A stretch of 64,000 nucleotides of DNA from the NCBI GenBank assembly GCA_035443885.1, contig DAOMNO010000010.1, positions 51,161 to 115,160 of the forward strand, written 5' to 3'. Every line of letters begins with the position of its first letter. The first letter of the stretch is position 1. This DNA comes from DAOMNO01 sp035443885 (GTDB taxonomy: Bacteria > Planctomycetota > Phycisphaerae > Phycisphaerales > SM1A02). Below, piece after piece: positions 17,980 to 27,286 of this stretch. Under the pieces are notes generated by a model that did not search any database, had not been told where the DNA came from, and saw nothing but the letters and a program-made list of their open reading frames with translations. The translations under genes were made by a program, and so were the position numbers.

Positions 17980-20900
17980 TCAAGCGGCGCGGGCAGGGAT
18001 ACCCATCGCGGCAGCAACAGCCTGCAGGAAGACATCGCGATTCAGTGGCTTCGTGAGATAGTTGCAGCACCCCGCCGCCAGGCACCTTTCGCGGTCACCC
18101 GACATCGCGTGCGCGGTGAGTGCGATGATTGGTCTCTCATATCCCGCGCTGCGCAGCTTGCGAGTGGCTTCATAGCCGTCCAGACGAGGCATCTGCATGT
18201 CCATCAGGATGAGATCAAAGGGCGATCTTCTCTTCTCGGCATCGAGCGCGACGGCAACGGCGTCTTCACCGTTGTCCACAATCGTAACTTCAGCTCCAGC
18301 TTTGCGTAGTACATGAGAGATCAGACGCTGGTTGTCCGCGCCGTCTTCGGCCAGGAGAATGCGCCCATCGAAAGCTTGATGATGCGATGCCGGTGCTGTG
18401 GATGCATTGTCCTGTTGCATCGCCGTCGGCCACTCACCCTCAATCAGTTGAACGCCCTCAGGTATGTTCGCGGTGAACTCAAGCGAGAACGTGCTGCCCC
18501 GACCCGCTTCACTCTGCAGCGAGATATGCCCGTTCAACATGTGCGCCAGTTTCTGTGAGATCGCCAGACCCAGCCCGGTGCCGCCGAATCGTCGCGTTGT
18601 GGATTCATCCGCCTGCGTGAACGGTGTGAACAATCGCCGCTGTTGCTCTGGTGTGAGACCGACGCCGGTGTCGATGACTTCGATGGCGATTCTTCTCGCA
18701 TTGTTGCTCACATGGCCTGAGCGCAGACGCACGCGCACGCCGCCTTGCTCGGTGAACTTGATGGCGTTGCCGACGAGATTGATCAGAATCTGACGCAGCC
18801 GCATCGGATCGGTCACGATGGTCTCCGGTACGGCGTCAACAAGCTCAATGCTGAAATCGATGCTCTTGGCTGCGGCGCGGGCTTGCATCAAGGAACCGAT
18901 GGTGTTGACGAGTTCAACGAGCGAGTGCGGCTCCAGGTGAATGGGGAGCCTTCCCGCTTCAATGCGGCTGATGTCGAGGATGTCGTTCAGGATGCTCAGA
19001 AGATGCTCGCCATTGCGACGAACTGTCGATACGTGTTCGCGCACCAGCGCGGGATCGTTCGCACTTTCCATCAGGAGATCGGTGTAACCCAGAATCGCCG
19101 TCATCGGCGTGCGAATCTCGTGGCTCATGTTGGCGAGGAACAAACTCTTCGCCCGGCTGGCGGCTTCGGCGGCATCCTTTGCGCGCTCAAGGTGTTGCTC
19201 CGCGAGCTTTCTCGAAGTGATGTTCTCGTGTGCCACGACCGCGTAGCGTGTGGCGTCGATACTGAAGTGCGTCGCTCGTGCGATGAACCATCGAGGCTGA
19301 TCCGGCCCGTGGCAGGGATACTCGATGTCAAACTGTTCCTTCTCCCCGCTCAGAATCTTCCGCAGACCCGCTGCCGCGTCCACGGCCTCATCCGCGCATG
19401 GTCCCACGGCGGACTCACACGTCGCAAGGTAGTTTGTCCCGACCGCGAAACTGTCGGTCGCGAGCCGGTTCTGCTCCGCGAAGCTCCGCCAAGCCTCGTT
19501 GACCTCGATGATTGTGCCTTCGCCGTCGAGTATGGCGATGTGTGCGCTGAGCGCATCAAGCGTTGATTTGAGGAACTGCTGCGATCGACGAAGTTTCTCG
19601 TCGGCTATCTTGCGGTCGGTAATGTCGATGATGAGGCCGTGCCAGAGGATCGAACCATCCGGTTCGCGTTCGGGGATTGAGTTGCCGCCGATCCAGCGTA
19701 CAGACCCGTCGATGTGCCGAATCCGGAACTCTGCGCGCCATGGCATCATGGTTTGCGCTGATTCCTGAATCAGTTCCTCCACACGATCAACGTCTTCAGG
19801 AAGAATCTGCTGCATGATGATCGACGAGTTCTCGATCGTGTCCATTGGAGAAATGCCGCAGAGATCGCGAATGCCGTTGCTGATGAAGGGGAAGCTGCGT
19901 GTACCGTCCTGGGCGATGCGGAACTGATACAGCGCGCCAGGTACCTGCGACGCAATTCGGTGCAGTCGCACTTCGCTTTCGCGCAGGGCGATTTCAGCGA
20001 GTTTGCGATCGGTTACGTCGATCACAATGCCCTGAATGTGTGTGATGGCGCCGTGTTCGTCTCGCTCTGCGGTTGTGCGGTCGTACACCCAGCGCACGTC
20101 GCCGTTGCGACAGACGATGCGGTACTCCTGGTCCAGCGAGTCGGAATGGCCCTCAAGGTAGGCCAGAACTTCGCTCTCCGCTCGGGTGCGGTCGTCCGGA
20201 TGGACGATGTCTCGGAAGCGAACAGCGCCGCGTAGCAGTTCGTCAGCGTTATATCCGAACTGGGATATGTTCTCAGAAACCGTTTCAACCGGCCAGTCAT
20301 CAGCGATCCGCCAACGGAACAGCACTGTGTTCGAGTTGTCAACGATGATCTTCTGCTGGCGAAGCTGGTCTTCAATCCGCATCCGATCAAGGTGTGATTT
20401 CAGCGATTCCGCGACCGTGCGAACAAGTTGCCGTTCCTCGGCAAGGAACAGCTCGCCGTCGCTGCCGCTCCGAACCGCATCGGTGATGGCGATCTCAATG
20501 CAGCCCAACGTGCCGTCGGCACAGGTAAATGTCTCCTGAAGCGAATGCGACGCGGAGTCAAAGCACCCTGCGATGAACTCATCGTCGCCGCATCGAATCC
20601 TTGCGGCGGTCGCGTCTGGGTACAGGAACGCGGCGGGGAGCGTGTTTGTGATGGCGCGCAGGAGTTCATCACGTCCGATGCGCGATGCGTTCATCAAACT
20701 GAGAGCTTCGACCAGCACGCGAGTTTCCTTGGCGCGCTCTCGCAGATCCGCCAGCAATCTCTGCATTCGGAACTCGCTGATTTTTCGTTCGGTGATGTCG
20801 ATGACGACACCCTGGAAATGTGTCGCCTTGCCCTCGTCATCACGTTCCACGGTGGTGCGGTCGTAGATCCATCGCACACCGCCGTCGCGAGAAATCAACC

Positions 20901-21876
20901 GATATTCCTGCTCGAATGTCGCATGACTACGAGCCACATGCTCCTGCACTTCCGCGGCGACCCGTTCAAGGTCGTCCGGATGCACCATCGTGGCAAAGAG
21001 AACGCGACCATTCAGCAGTTCCTCCGCCGTGTAGCCAAACTGACAGACGTTTTCCGAAACAGTATCCACCGGCCAGCCTTCTGCGGCACGCCAGCGGAAG
21101 AGAACGGCGTTTGAGTTCTCGACGATGATTTTCTGCTGGCGCAACTGCTGAATGAGCCGCTCCTTGGCATCGCGGTCGCGTTTGCTGCCAAGCCGCACGC
21201 GGAAAGCCGCAAAACCGCCGAGAATACTCAACACCGCTGCTGCGGCCACAGCCAGCAAGGCCGACCGTTTCATGCCCGCCAAACCGGCGAGATAATCTTC
21301 CGCTGTCATGTCGATACCCACCACAGCGATCTGATCACCCGCGCTGTTGCGCAGCGGGACGTACGCGCTTAGAAACGTGCCCCACTGATCGGAGTAGAAC
21401 TGTTTGGTGATGGTTGCGCGGCCCTCGCGCAGCGCGGCCAGCAACGCTTCGTCGGCATCTTCATACAGCTCCATCACGCCGCCCACCTGTTCATCCGGCG
21501 TGAACGGCGAGGGCGTATCAAGGATGAAATGCGCCTTGTTATCTATCAACGCCATGGTGTAGGCATAGCGGACGCTCGGCACGACCTTCAACAGCTCATG
21601 CAGCGGCTTGATGAGCTGTTGATGCACCTCGCTGCCGTCCTGTTCAGGGGAGACGAGCGTTTGGTGCAGATCGCCGTCGATCATTGAAGCGACAGCATGT
21701 GCCATGTCCAGCAGATGTGAATCAACTTCCTGCCTGTACGCGATTGCAGCGCGCTCTCGCACAGTCAGAATCGAGACCAGCGCGACGAGAAACAGAACCA
21801 GCGCGACGACTGCTCCGTCCCGTATCGGACGAATGCTCAATCGCGGCCGGCCATTGACTTGTAACGTTTCTACCAT
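17980..21876 (-). CDS. Multi-PAS hybrid sensor histidine kinase with receiver domain
   Basis: A 1298-residue membrane sensor. Order: membrane segment (about residues 20-40), a periplasmic sensor region of roughly 165 residues, a second membrane segment (about 207-225), PAS/PAC 1, a GAF-like region (about 390-500), PAS/PAC 2, 3 and 4, then HisKA with the phosphoacceptor in NMSHEIRTPMTAILGY, a HATPase_c domain (LVGNAIKFTEQGG, DTGVGLTPEQQ, FGGTGLGLAIS), and a C-terminal receiver (LILMDMQMPRLDGYEA, with the phosphorylatable Asp, and LTKPLN). PAS 1 and PAS 2 are near copies of each other. No separate response regulator follows, so output is through phosphorelay to an unlinked partner or the fused receiver. 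ATG 21876 is used; an in-frame GTG at 21894 is possible. It is divergent from lpdA. Confidence 0.93.
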   Translation of the reverse strand: MVETLQVNGRPRLSIRPIRDGAVVALVLFLVALVSILTVRERAAIAYRQEVDSHLLDMAHAVASMIDGDLHQTLVSPEQDGSEVHQQLIKPLHELLKVVPSVRYAYTMALIDNKAHFILDTPSPFTPDEQVGGVMELYEDADEALLAALREGRATITKQFYSDQWGTFLSAYVPLRNSAGDQIAVVGIDMTAEDYLAGLAGMKRSALLAVAAAAVLSILGGFAAFRVRLGSKRDRDAKERLIQQLRQQKIIVENSNAVLFRWRAAEGWPVDTVSENVCQFGYTAEELLNGRVLFATMVHPDDLERVAAEVQEHVARSHATFEQEYRLISRDGGVRWIYDRTTVERDDEGKATHFQGVVIDITERKISEFRMQRLLADLRERAKETRVLVEALSLMNASRIGRDELLRAITNTLPAAFLYPDATAARIRCGDDEFIAGCFDSASHSLQETFTCADGTLGCIEIAITDAVRSGSDGELFLAEERQLVRTVAESLKSHLDRMRIEDQLRQQKIIVDNSNTVLFRWRIADDWPVETVSENISQFGYNADELLRGAVRFRDIVHPDDRTRAESEVLAYLEGHSDSLDQEYRIVCRNGDVRWVYDRTTAERDEHGAITHIQGIVIDVTDRKLAEIALRESEVRLHRIASQVPGALYQFRIAQDGTRSFPFISNGIRDLCGISPMDTIENSSIIMQQILPEDVDRVEELIQESAQTMMPWRAEFRIRHIDGSVRWIGGNSIPEREPDGSILWHGLIIDITDRKIADEKLRRSQQFLKSTLDALSAHIAILDGEGTIIEVNEAWRSFAEQNRLATDSFAVGTNYLATCESAVGPCADEAVDAAAGLRKILSGEKEQFDIEYPCHGPDQPRWFIARATHFSIDATRYAVVAHENITSRKLAEQHLERAKDAAEAASRAKSLFLANMSHEIRTPMTAILGYTDLLMESANDPALVREHVSTVRRNGEHLLSILNDILDISRIEAGRLPIHLEPHSLVELVNTIGSLMQARAAAKSIDFSIELVDAVPETIVTDPMRLRQILINLVGNAIKFTEQGGVRVRLRSGHVSNNARRIAIEVIDTGVGLTPEQQRRLFTPFTQADESTTRRFGGTGLGLAISQKLAHMLNGHISLQSEAGRGSTFSLEFTANIPEGVQLIEGEWPTAMQQDNASTAPASHHQAFDGRILLAEDGADNQRLISHVLRKAGAEVTIVDNGEDAVAVALDAEKRRSPFDLILMDMQMPRLDGYEATRKLRSAGYERPIIALTAHAMSGDRERCLAAGCCNYLTKPLNRDVFLQAVAAAMGIPARAA

Positions 21877-22067
21877 CGTCCCGAACCATTCCACTGGTCC
21901 GCGCGTCGTGGCGCAGCCAACATTCCTGGGTTCCCGTTTCCATGCGCGTCACATGACGGGCAGCACGTTCAAGCCCGCCGATCAATGGAGTTATCGACTC
22001 GAAAGCCACGCCGATTGATCCGTCTGGGCGGTTTGCGCGGATTTCGCCCGCCCTGTTTTCCCGCCGT

Positions 22068-22073
22068 TACAAT
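22068..22073 (+). promoter_or_regulatory. Possible -10 element upstream of lpdA
   Basis: TACAAT lies 41 bases before the lpdA GTG in the divergent lpdA/histidine-kinase intergenic region. No convincing -35 box is visible at 17 bases, so this is only a candidate. Confidence 0.3.
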
Positions 22074-22114
22074 GCCCCCCTTACCCACAACGATCACACA
22101 GAAGGGACTGCGCA

Positions 22115-23599
22115 GTGGCTGAAACCAAGCATTTTGATCTCATCGTTATCGGCGGCGGGCCGGGCGGATACGTCGGGGCCATTCGGGCGGGCCAGCTCGG
22201 CATGAAGGTTGCCTGCGTCGAGCGCGCCGCGCTCGGCGGTGTCTGCCTCAACTGGGGCTGTATCCCCACAAAGGCCCTTCTCCACAACGCGGAGCTGTAC
22301 CAGCACGCCATTACGCATGGCAAAGAGTGGGGCATCGAGATCGATCCCAAGCACGTAAAGGTGAACTGGGAGCAGGTTATTGCCCGCAGCCGCTCATTGC
22401 CGCCCATGAGCCAGAAGGGCGTCGCCTTCCTCTTCAAGAAGAACAAGGTCGAGCATATTCAGGGCCACGCGAAAATTGTCTCCGGCAAGTCCGCTCACGG
22501 GCCGTGCAAGGTTGAGGTGTACGAGGCGGACGACAACTATTACAACGGCACGAGCAAGGGCAAGCCGACGCAGACGATCACGGCGGACAAGGTGCTCATC
22601 GCCACCGGCGCCAAGCCGCGCGAGTTGCCGTTCGCGAAGTTCGACGGCGAGACGATTCTCTCTTCAACCCATGCCATGAGCATGAAGAAGCAGCCCAAGT
22701 CGATGATTATCATCGGCTCCGGCGCGATCGGCATGGAGTTCGCCTACTTCTACAACGCCTTCGGCACCAAGGTTACGGTTGTGGAAATGGTCGATCGCAT
22801 TCTGCCGGTCGAAGATGATGATGTGTCCAAAGCCGCACTCAAGGCATTCCAGAAGCAAGGCATCGAGTTTCACACAAGCCACACGCTCAAATCCGTGGAT
22901 AAAACCAAAGGCGGCGTGAAGGCAACCATCGTTGATGTAAACGACGAGAAGAAGACGCAGACGCTCGAAGCGGAAGTGATCCTTCTCGCGGTGGGCGTTA
23001 CAGCGCGCTATGACGGCCTGTTTGATGAGTCGCTGGGCATCAAGATCGAGAAGGGGCACATCGCAACGGATTACCGCTCATCGAACGAGCCGACGTACAA
23101 GACCAGTGTGCCGGGCATCTTCGCTATCGGCGATGTCATCGGCCCGCCGTGGCTCGCACATGTGTCGAGCGAAGAAGCCGTGGTGTGCGTGGAGCGCATG
23201 GCGGGGCATCATGTGGTTCCGCTTGATTACGATGGAATTCCCGGTTGCACGTACTGCAACCCGCAGATCGCTTCCATCGGACTCACCGAGCGAGCCGCGA
23301 AGGAAAAGGGACTCGAATACAAGGTCGGCATGTATCAGCTCAAGGCGCACGGCAAAGCGATGGCCGTTGGTGCAACCGATGGCTTCGTGAAGCTCATTGT
23401 CTCGAAGAAGTACGGCGAGATTCTCGGCGCGCACATCATCGGCGAGGACGCTTCCGAACTCATCGCGGAAATGGGCCTCGCAAAGCGACTCGAAGCGACA
23501 GCAGAGGACATCATCTCCACCGTGCACGCGCACCCGACCATGAACGAAGCGATCCACGAAGCCGCGCTGGCGACGGAAGGACGGGCGATCCACGCCTAA
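22115..23599 (+). CDS. lpdA: Dihydrolipoyl dehydrogenase (E3)
   Basis: Lpd is the FAD flavoenzyme that reoxidises dihydrolipoamide of the pyruvate and 2-oxoglutarate dehydrogenase complexes and of the glycine cleavage system. The 494-residue product has the FAD-binding GGGPGGYV motif at the N-terminus, the redox pair GGVCLNWGCIPTK (C44/C49), the NAD-binding IIIGSGAIGMEFA, a second FAD contact IFAIGDVIG, and the C-terminal HAHPTMNEAIHEAAL with the catalytic His/Glu. Start is a GTG at 22115 with AGAAGGGA about 8 bases upstream. E1 and E2 genes are not adjacent. An unusual short insertion (TSKGKPTQTITADKV region) is seen around residues 145-160. It ends in a strong terminator shared with mdh. 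Confidence 0.95.
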   Translation: MAETKHFDLIVIGGGPGGYVGAIRAGQLGMKVACVERAALGGVCLNWGCIPTKALLHNAELYQHAITHGKEWGIEIDPKHVKVNWEQVIARSRSLPPMSQKGVAFLFKKNKVEHIQGHAKIVSGKSAHGPCKVEVYEADDNYYNGTSKGKPTQTITADKVLIATGAKPRELPFAKFDGETILSSTHAMSMKKQPKSMIIIGSGAIGMEFAYFYNAFGTKVTVVEMVDRILPVEDDDVSKAALKAFQKQGIEFHTSHTLKSVDKTKGGVKATIVDVNDEKKTQTLEAEVILLAVGVTARYDGLFDESLGIKIEKGHIATDYRSSNEPTYKTSVPGIFAIGDVIGPPWLAHVSSEEAVVCVERMAGHHVVPLDYDGIPGCTYCNPQIASIGLTERAAKEKGLEYKVGMYQLKAHGKAMAVGATDGFVKLIVSKKYGEILGAHIIGEDASELIAEMGLAKRLEATAEDIISTVHAHPTMNEAIHEAALATEGRAIHA

Positions 23600-23645
23600 G
23601 CGCGTGTGAACGGTTGCCGAAATACTGGTGGATATTGATCCAACG

Positions 23646-23679
23646 AAAAAGCCCACGGCATTGCGACCGTGGGCTTTTT
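23646..23679 (+). terminator. Bidirectional terminator between lpdA and mdh
   Basis: Arms AAAAAGCCCACGG (23646-23658) and CCGTGGGCTTTTT (23667-23679) form a 13-bp stem with A-tract on one side and T-tract on the other, so it can stop transcription of both convergent genes. Confidence 0.92.
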
Positions 23680-23716
23680 GTGATGTCGTTTGGACCAGCG
23701 AGATCAACGAGTGAGA

Positions 23717-24667
23717 TTACGCCAGTTCCGGGAACGTCTCGCGCACGATCTTCACCAGGTCCTTCACGTGCGAGATGGATTCGTTCATCAGCTTCTTTTC
23801 ATCGCCATCCATCTCGATCTCGATGACCTTCTCCATGCCGCCCTTGCCGAGAATGCACGGCACGCCGACGAAGTAGCCGCCCACACCGTATTGCTTATCG
23901 CAGTACGCAGCGCAGGGCAGGATGCGCTTTTTGTCCTTGATGATCGCCTCGGCCATTTGGATGGAGCCAGATGCGGGCGCGTAGTACGCGCTGGTGCCCA
24001 TGAGCTTCACGATTTCGCCGCCGCCCACCTTGGCGCGTTCTACCATCGCGTCGATCTTCTCCTTCGGCAGAAGCTGCGAGAGCGGGATGCCATGCACGCT
24101 GGTGTAGCGCGGCAGGGGTACCATGTCATCGCCGTGCCCGCCGAGCAGAAGCGCAGAGATATCTTCTACGCTGCAACCGAGTTCCATCGCGATGAACGTG
24201 CGGAAGCGTGCGACATCGAGCGCGCCGGCCTGGCCGAGGATGCGGTTCGTCGGGAAGCCCGAAGCCTTCCATGCGGTATAGACCATCGCGTCGAGCGGAT
24301 TGGAGACGACGATCATCACCGCGTTGGGCGAATGCTTGGCAACGTTCTCCGCAACGCTCTTGACGATCTTCACGTTCGTCGCGATGAGGTCGTCGCGGCT
24401 CATGCCCGGCTTGCGCGGGATGCCAGCGGTAACGATGACGACATCGGAGTTCGCCGTGTCCTTGTAATCCGCCGTGCCAAGGATGTTCGCATCGAATCGC
24501 TCGATGGGCGAGCACTGGGCAAGGTCGAGCATCTTGCCCTTGATGACGTTCTCCTGTTCGGGGATATCGAGAACGACGATGTCTGCAAGTTCTTTTGAAG
24601 CGGCCCAGAGGGCGCAGGAAGCGCCGACGTTGCCGCCGCCGATGATGGTGAGTTTCGCGCGTCGCAT
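23717..24667 (-). CDS. mdh: Malate dehydrogenase (LDH-like type)
   Basis: Oxidises malate to oxaloacetate with NAD in the citric acid cycle. The 316-residue product has the Rossmann motif LTIIGGGNVGASCA, the NAD-ribose Asp in VVLDI, TAGIPRKPGMSRDDLI (with the Arg pair that selects malate-type acids), VSNPLDAMVYTAWKASG (Asn and Asp), the GGHGDDMVPLPRY segment with the catalytic His, and Y.A.ASG near the C-terminus. The pattern is of the LDH-like MDH family, not the E. coli type. ATG 24667 (MRRAKLTIIGG) is chosen; the open frame extends to 24913 but the extra residues look non-coding. It converges with lpdA. Confidence 0.95.
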   Translation of the reverse strand: MRRAKLTIIGGGNVGASCALWAASKELADIVVLDIPEQENVIKGKMLDLAQCSPIERFDANILGTADYKDTANSDVVIVTAGIPRKPGMSRDDLIATNVKIVKSVAENVAKHSPNAVMIVVSNPLDAMVYTAWKASGFPTNRILGQAGALDVARFRTFIAMELGCSVEDISALLLGGHGDDMVPLPRYTSVHGIPLSQLLPKEKIDAMVERAKVGGGEIVKLMGTSAYYAPASGSIQMAEAIIKDKKRILPCAAYCDKQYGVGGYFVGVPCILGKGGMEKVIEIEMDGDEKKLMNESISHVKDLVKIVRETFPELA

Positions 24668-24911
24668 GGGTGAGATTCTGAAATCCTGAGAGTGAGGGTG
24701 CAGCCGCACAGTCGCGGCGGTGAGAAACGGCGCATGATACTCGATCCCCGACCGGCCGTGGACGGCACGCGGTGGATGCCCAGCGGGTTCTGCACGGCTG
24801 CTGAATGAAAACCTGAACAAATATTGCCTCGGCGACAGAACGCCCTTTGCGGAACGCTTACACCACATGGAGAAACTTCCGCTCCACCCTTTTTTACGGA
24901 GCGAATGATCC

Positions 24912-26219
24912 ATGAAGACCGCAGTTCACATGACCGTCTGCCCCTTGGCCTTGTCTTTGCTTTCGTCCGTCGCCCCAGCTGACATCCGCATTTCGGAATG
25001 GATGTACAGCGGCAGCGGCGGCGAGTTCATCGAGCTTGTCAACGTCGGCAGCCAGCCGATCGACATGACCGGCTGGAGCTATGACGACGACAATCGCATT
25101 CCCGGTTACTTCGACCTCAGCGCGTTCGGCGTCGTCATGCCCTGTGAAGTCGTCATCTTCACCGAAGACCCGGCAGAGGTCTTTCGCGCTGCGTGGGGCC
25201 TTGGGCCGGAAGTGAAAATCATCGGCGATCTCGGCAAGCCAAACGCCAACACGCTCGGCCGTAACGACGCCATCAATCTGTGGGATGCGAAGGGAAACCT
25301 GATCGATCAACTCATTTTCGGCGATCAGGATTTCCCCGGTTCCATTCGTGCGCAGAACGCCAGCGGTTGGACAAACGCTGCGGGTATCGGTGCGAACAAT
25401 CCCTTTGCGTGGCAGCTCTCCGTCGCGGGCGATGCGCAGAGTTCGTACAACTCAACGCTCGGCGCGCTGGGCAACCCCGGAACGTTCACGTTGATCGGCA
25501 AGCCGAAAGGCACACTGCCCGTCATCGCCATCACGGAATACATGTACACCGGCCCCGGCGGCGAGTTCATGGAGTTCACCAATCTCTCTGACAGCCCCGT
25601 TGACATGACCGGGTGGCTCTTTGATGACAATAACTTCGGCAAGGGCAACATCGGACCGTTTGATCTCAGCGCGTTCGGCGTAGTCCAGCCGGGCGAATCC
25701 GTCATCCTCACCGAAGCAAACGCGGAAGACTTCCGTGCTGCGTGGGGACTTGGGGCGGAAGTCAAGATCATCGGCAATCTCGGCTTCGCCAACGGCCACA
25801 ACATCGGCCGCAACGACGAGATCAACATCTATAACGCGGAAGGCGAACTCGTCGATCGTCTGACGTACGGCGACCAGAACTTCCCCGGCACGATCCGCAC
25901 GCAGAACATCAGCGGTTGGACCATGCCCAAGAACCTCGGCCAGAACAACGTGTATGGCTGGTTCTTTGCGGCAGAAGGCGATGCGCTGAACTCGTGGCTC
26001 TCCACGAACGGCGATCGCGGCAACCCAGGCGTCTATCTCGATCTCAACTGCGTGCCGCAGGTGATCGGCGATCTCAACGGCGACAACGTTGTGGACGTGC
26101 TCGACCTGCTGATTCTGCTCGGTGCGTGGGGCAACAACCCCGGTCACCCGGCGGACCTCAACGGCGACGGCGTTGTGGACGTGCTCGATCTCCTGATTCT
26201 GCTCGGCAACTGGGGTTGA
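24912..26219 (+). CDS. Secreted protein with two lamin-tail domains and C-terminal dockerin-like repeats
   Basis: A 435-residue exported protein with a short signal peptide (ending around SSVAPA). Residues about 24-195 and 200-375 are two copies of a lamin-tail (LTD) fold: each has ISEWMYSGSGGEFIELVN / ITEYMYTGPGGEFMEFTN, then PIDMTGWS / PVDMTGWL, FDLSAFGV, and a DFRAAWGLG motif. The C-terminus (about 384-435) carries two dockerin-type Ca-binding loops, DLNGDNVVDVLDLLILLGAWG and DLNGDGVVDVLDLLILLGNWG. The start has GGAG about 10 bases upstream. The role is unknown; LTDs in bacteria occur in surface proteins and next to nuclease or adhesin domains, and the dockerin pair may act as a sorting or attachment module in this lineage. 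It lies divergently from mdh. Confidence 0.82.
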   Translation: MKTAVHMTVCPLALSLLSSVAPADIRISEWMYSGSGGEFIELVNVGSQPIDMTGWSYDDDNRIPGYFDLSAFGVVMPCEVVIFTEDPAEVFRAAWGLGPEVKIIGDLGKPNANTLGRNDAINLWDAKGNLIDQLIFGDQDFPGSIRAQNASGWTNAAGIGANNPFAWQLSVAGDAQSSYNSTLGALGNPGTFTLIGKPKGTLPVIAITEYMYTGPGGEFMEFTNLSDSPVDMTGWLFDDNNFGKGNIGPFDLSAFGVVQPGESVILTEANAEDFRAAWGLGAEVKIIGNLGFANGHNIGRNDEINIYNAEGELVDRLTYGDQNFPGTIRTQNISGWTMPKNLGQNNVYGWFFAAEGDALNSWLSTNGDRGNPGVYLDLNCVPQVIGDLNGDNVVDVLDLLILLGAWGNNPGHPADLNGDGVVDVLDLLILLGNWG

Positions 26220-26251
26220 TTGATTCGCGTGAGTGTTGTTTCCTTCCACTC

Positions 26252-26282
26252 CAGGGTGCGCCCGAAGGCCGGGCGCACCCTG
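26252..26282 (+). terminator. Hairpin after the lamin-tail gene
   Basis: Arms CAGGGTGCGCCC (26252-26263) and GGGCGCACCCTG (26271-26282) are a perfect 12-bp stem with a 7-base loop, 32 bases after the stop codon. The U-tract is poor (TCTC), so termination strength is uncertain. Confidence 0.6.
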
Positions 26283-26319
26283 TCTCATGGCAGCGTCATC
26301 GTTATGATGGCTGCCCACG

Positions 26320-27270
26320 ATGATTGACCTTCTCCCTGCCATTCCAAAGCGACCCGCAGAAGGCCATAAGGGCACCTTCGGCACGGTGTTGGTCGTTGGG
26401 GGGCAGACCGCACCGCCACGGGAAGGCGGCCGCGTGATGATCGGCGGGCCAGCGTTTACGGCACTCGCGGCGTTGCGATCGGGTTGCGGTCTTGCGGTAC
26501 TCGCGCTGCCTGCGCCGGTGCTTGATGCGGGCCTCATCGTCGCGCCGTCCGCCACGGGTCTTGCTTTGCCTGTCGATGCACAACATCGGCTTCGCGCGAG
26601 TGAAGTGGCAGACATGCTCGACCGACATATGGGCGGCGTGCGCTGTCTTGCCGTTGGTCCAGGCTTCGGCGCCGATGAGCCGCAACAACAGATCATCATG
26701 CGTCTGCTCGCACGCGATGAAACGCCGATCGTATTGGATGCAGACGGCATCAACGCGCTATCGCTCGTGCGCGACTTTCAAGCTGATCTTCGCGCGCCGC
26801 TGGTGCTCACGCCTCATCCCGGTGAATACCGCAGGCTGGCAGAGCGGCTGGGCATCAGCGCGGACCCGATCGAACCATCACAGCGCGAGGTGGCTGCGCT
26901 CCAGCTCGCGCAGCGATTGGGCTGCATCGTCGTCTTGAAAGGTCATCGCACCGTCATCAGCGATGGCGCGAGCGCGTTCATCAATGAGACGGGCGGCGCG
27001 GCGCTCGCGACAGCGGGCACCGGCGATGTGCTCACAGGCATCATCGCATCACTTATCGCGCAACATTACAAGCCCGCGCTCGGCACAGGTTCGCGGCAGA
27101 TTACGCCTTACCAGCAGGGCGGCCTTTCGCTGCTCGATTGCGCACGCCTCGGCGTTCATTTGCATGGCATGGCGGGCGACTTGTGGACCGGCAAGCACGG
27201 TAGCGCGGGGCTGCTTGCCAGCGATCTGATCGAGTTCATCCCTGCCTGCCTCAATCAACTCAGGCGATGA
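26320..27270 (+). CDS. nnrD: ADP/ATP-dependent NAD(P)H-hydrate dehydratase
   Basis: Repairs damaged NAD(P)H by dehydrating the S-form hydrate at the cost of ADP or ATP. The 316-residue product is a ribokinase-like YjeF C-terminal domain: KGTFGTVLVVGG near the N-terminus, GPAFTALAALRSGCGL, AVGPGFG, VLDADGINALS, LTPHPGEYRRLAERLG, VVLKGHRTVISDG, and the nucleotide/catalytic GTGDVLTGIIASLIAQ. The N-terminal epimerase domain (NnrE), often fused, is absent, so the epimerase must be encoded elsewhere. A small insertion (GTGSRQITPYQQG) appears late in the protein. It is convergent with the VWA gene, only 16 bases away. Confidence 0.92.
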   Translation: MIDLLPAIPKRPAEGHKGTFGTVLVVGGQTAPPREGGRVMIGGPAFTALAALRSGCGLAVLALPAPVLDAGLIVAPSATGLALPVDAQHRLRASEVADMLDRHMGGVRCLAVGPGFGADEPQQQIIMRLLARDETPIVLDADGINALSLVRDFQADLRAPLVLTPHPGEYRRLAERLGISADPIEPSQREVAALQLAQRLGCIVVLKGHRTVISDGASAFINETGGAALATAGTGDVLTGIIASLIAQHYKPALGTGSRQITPYQQGGLSLLDCARLGVHLHGMAGDLWTGKHGSAGLLASDLIEFIPACLNQLRR

Positions 27271-27286
27271 CGCCCCCTTGTGAAAT

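Noticed and set aside
25452..26753. 433-codon antisense frame over the lamin-tail and nnrD genes
   Set aside because: It spans two well-supported plus-strand genes and the hairpin between them; its translation has no domain and reflects GC-rich codon bias.
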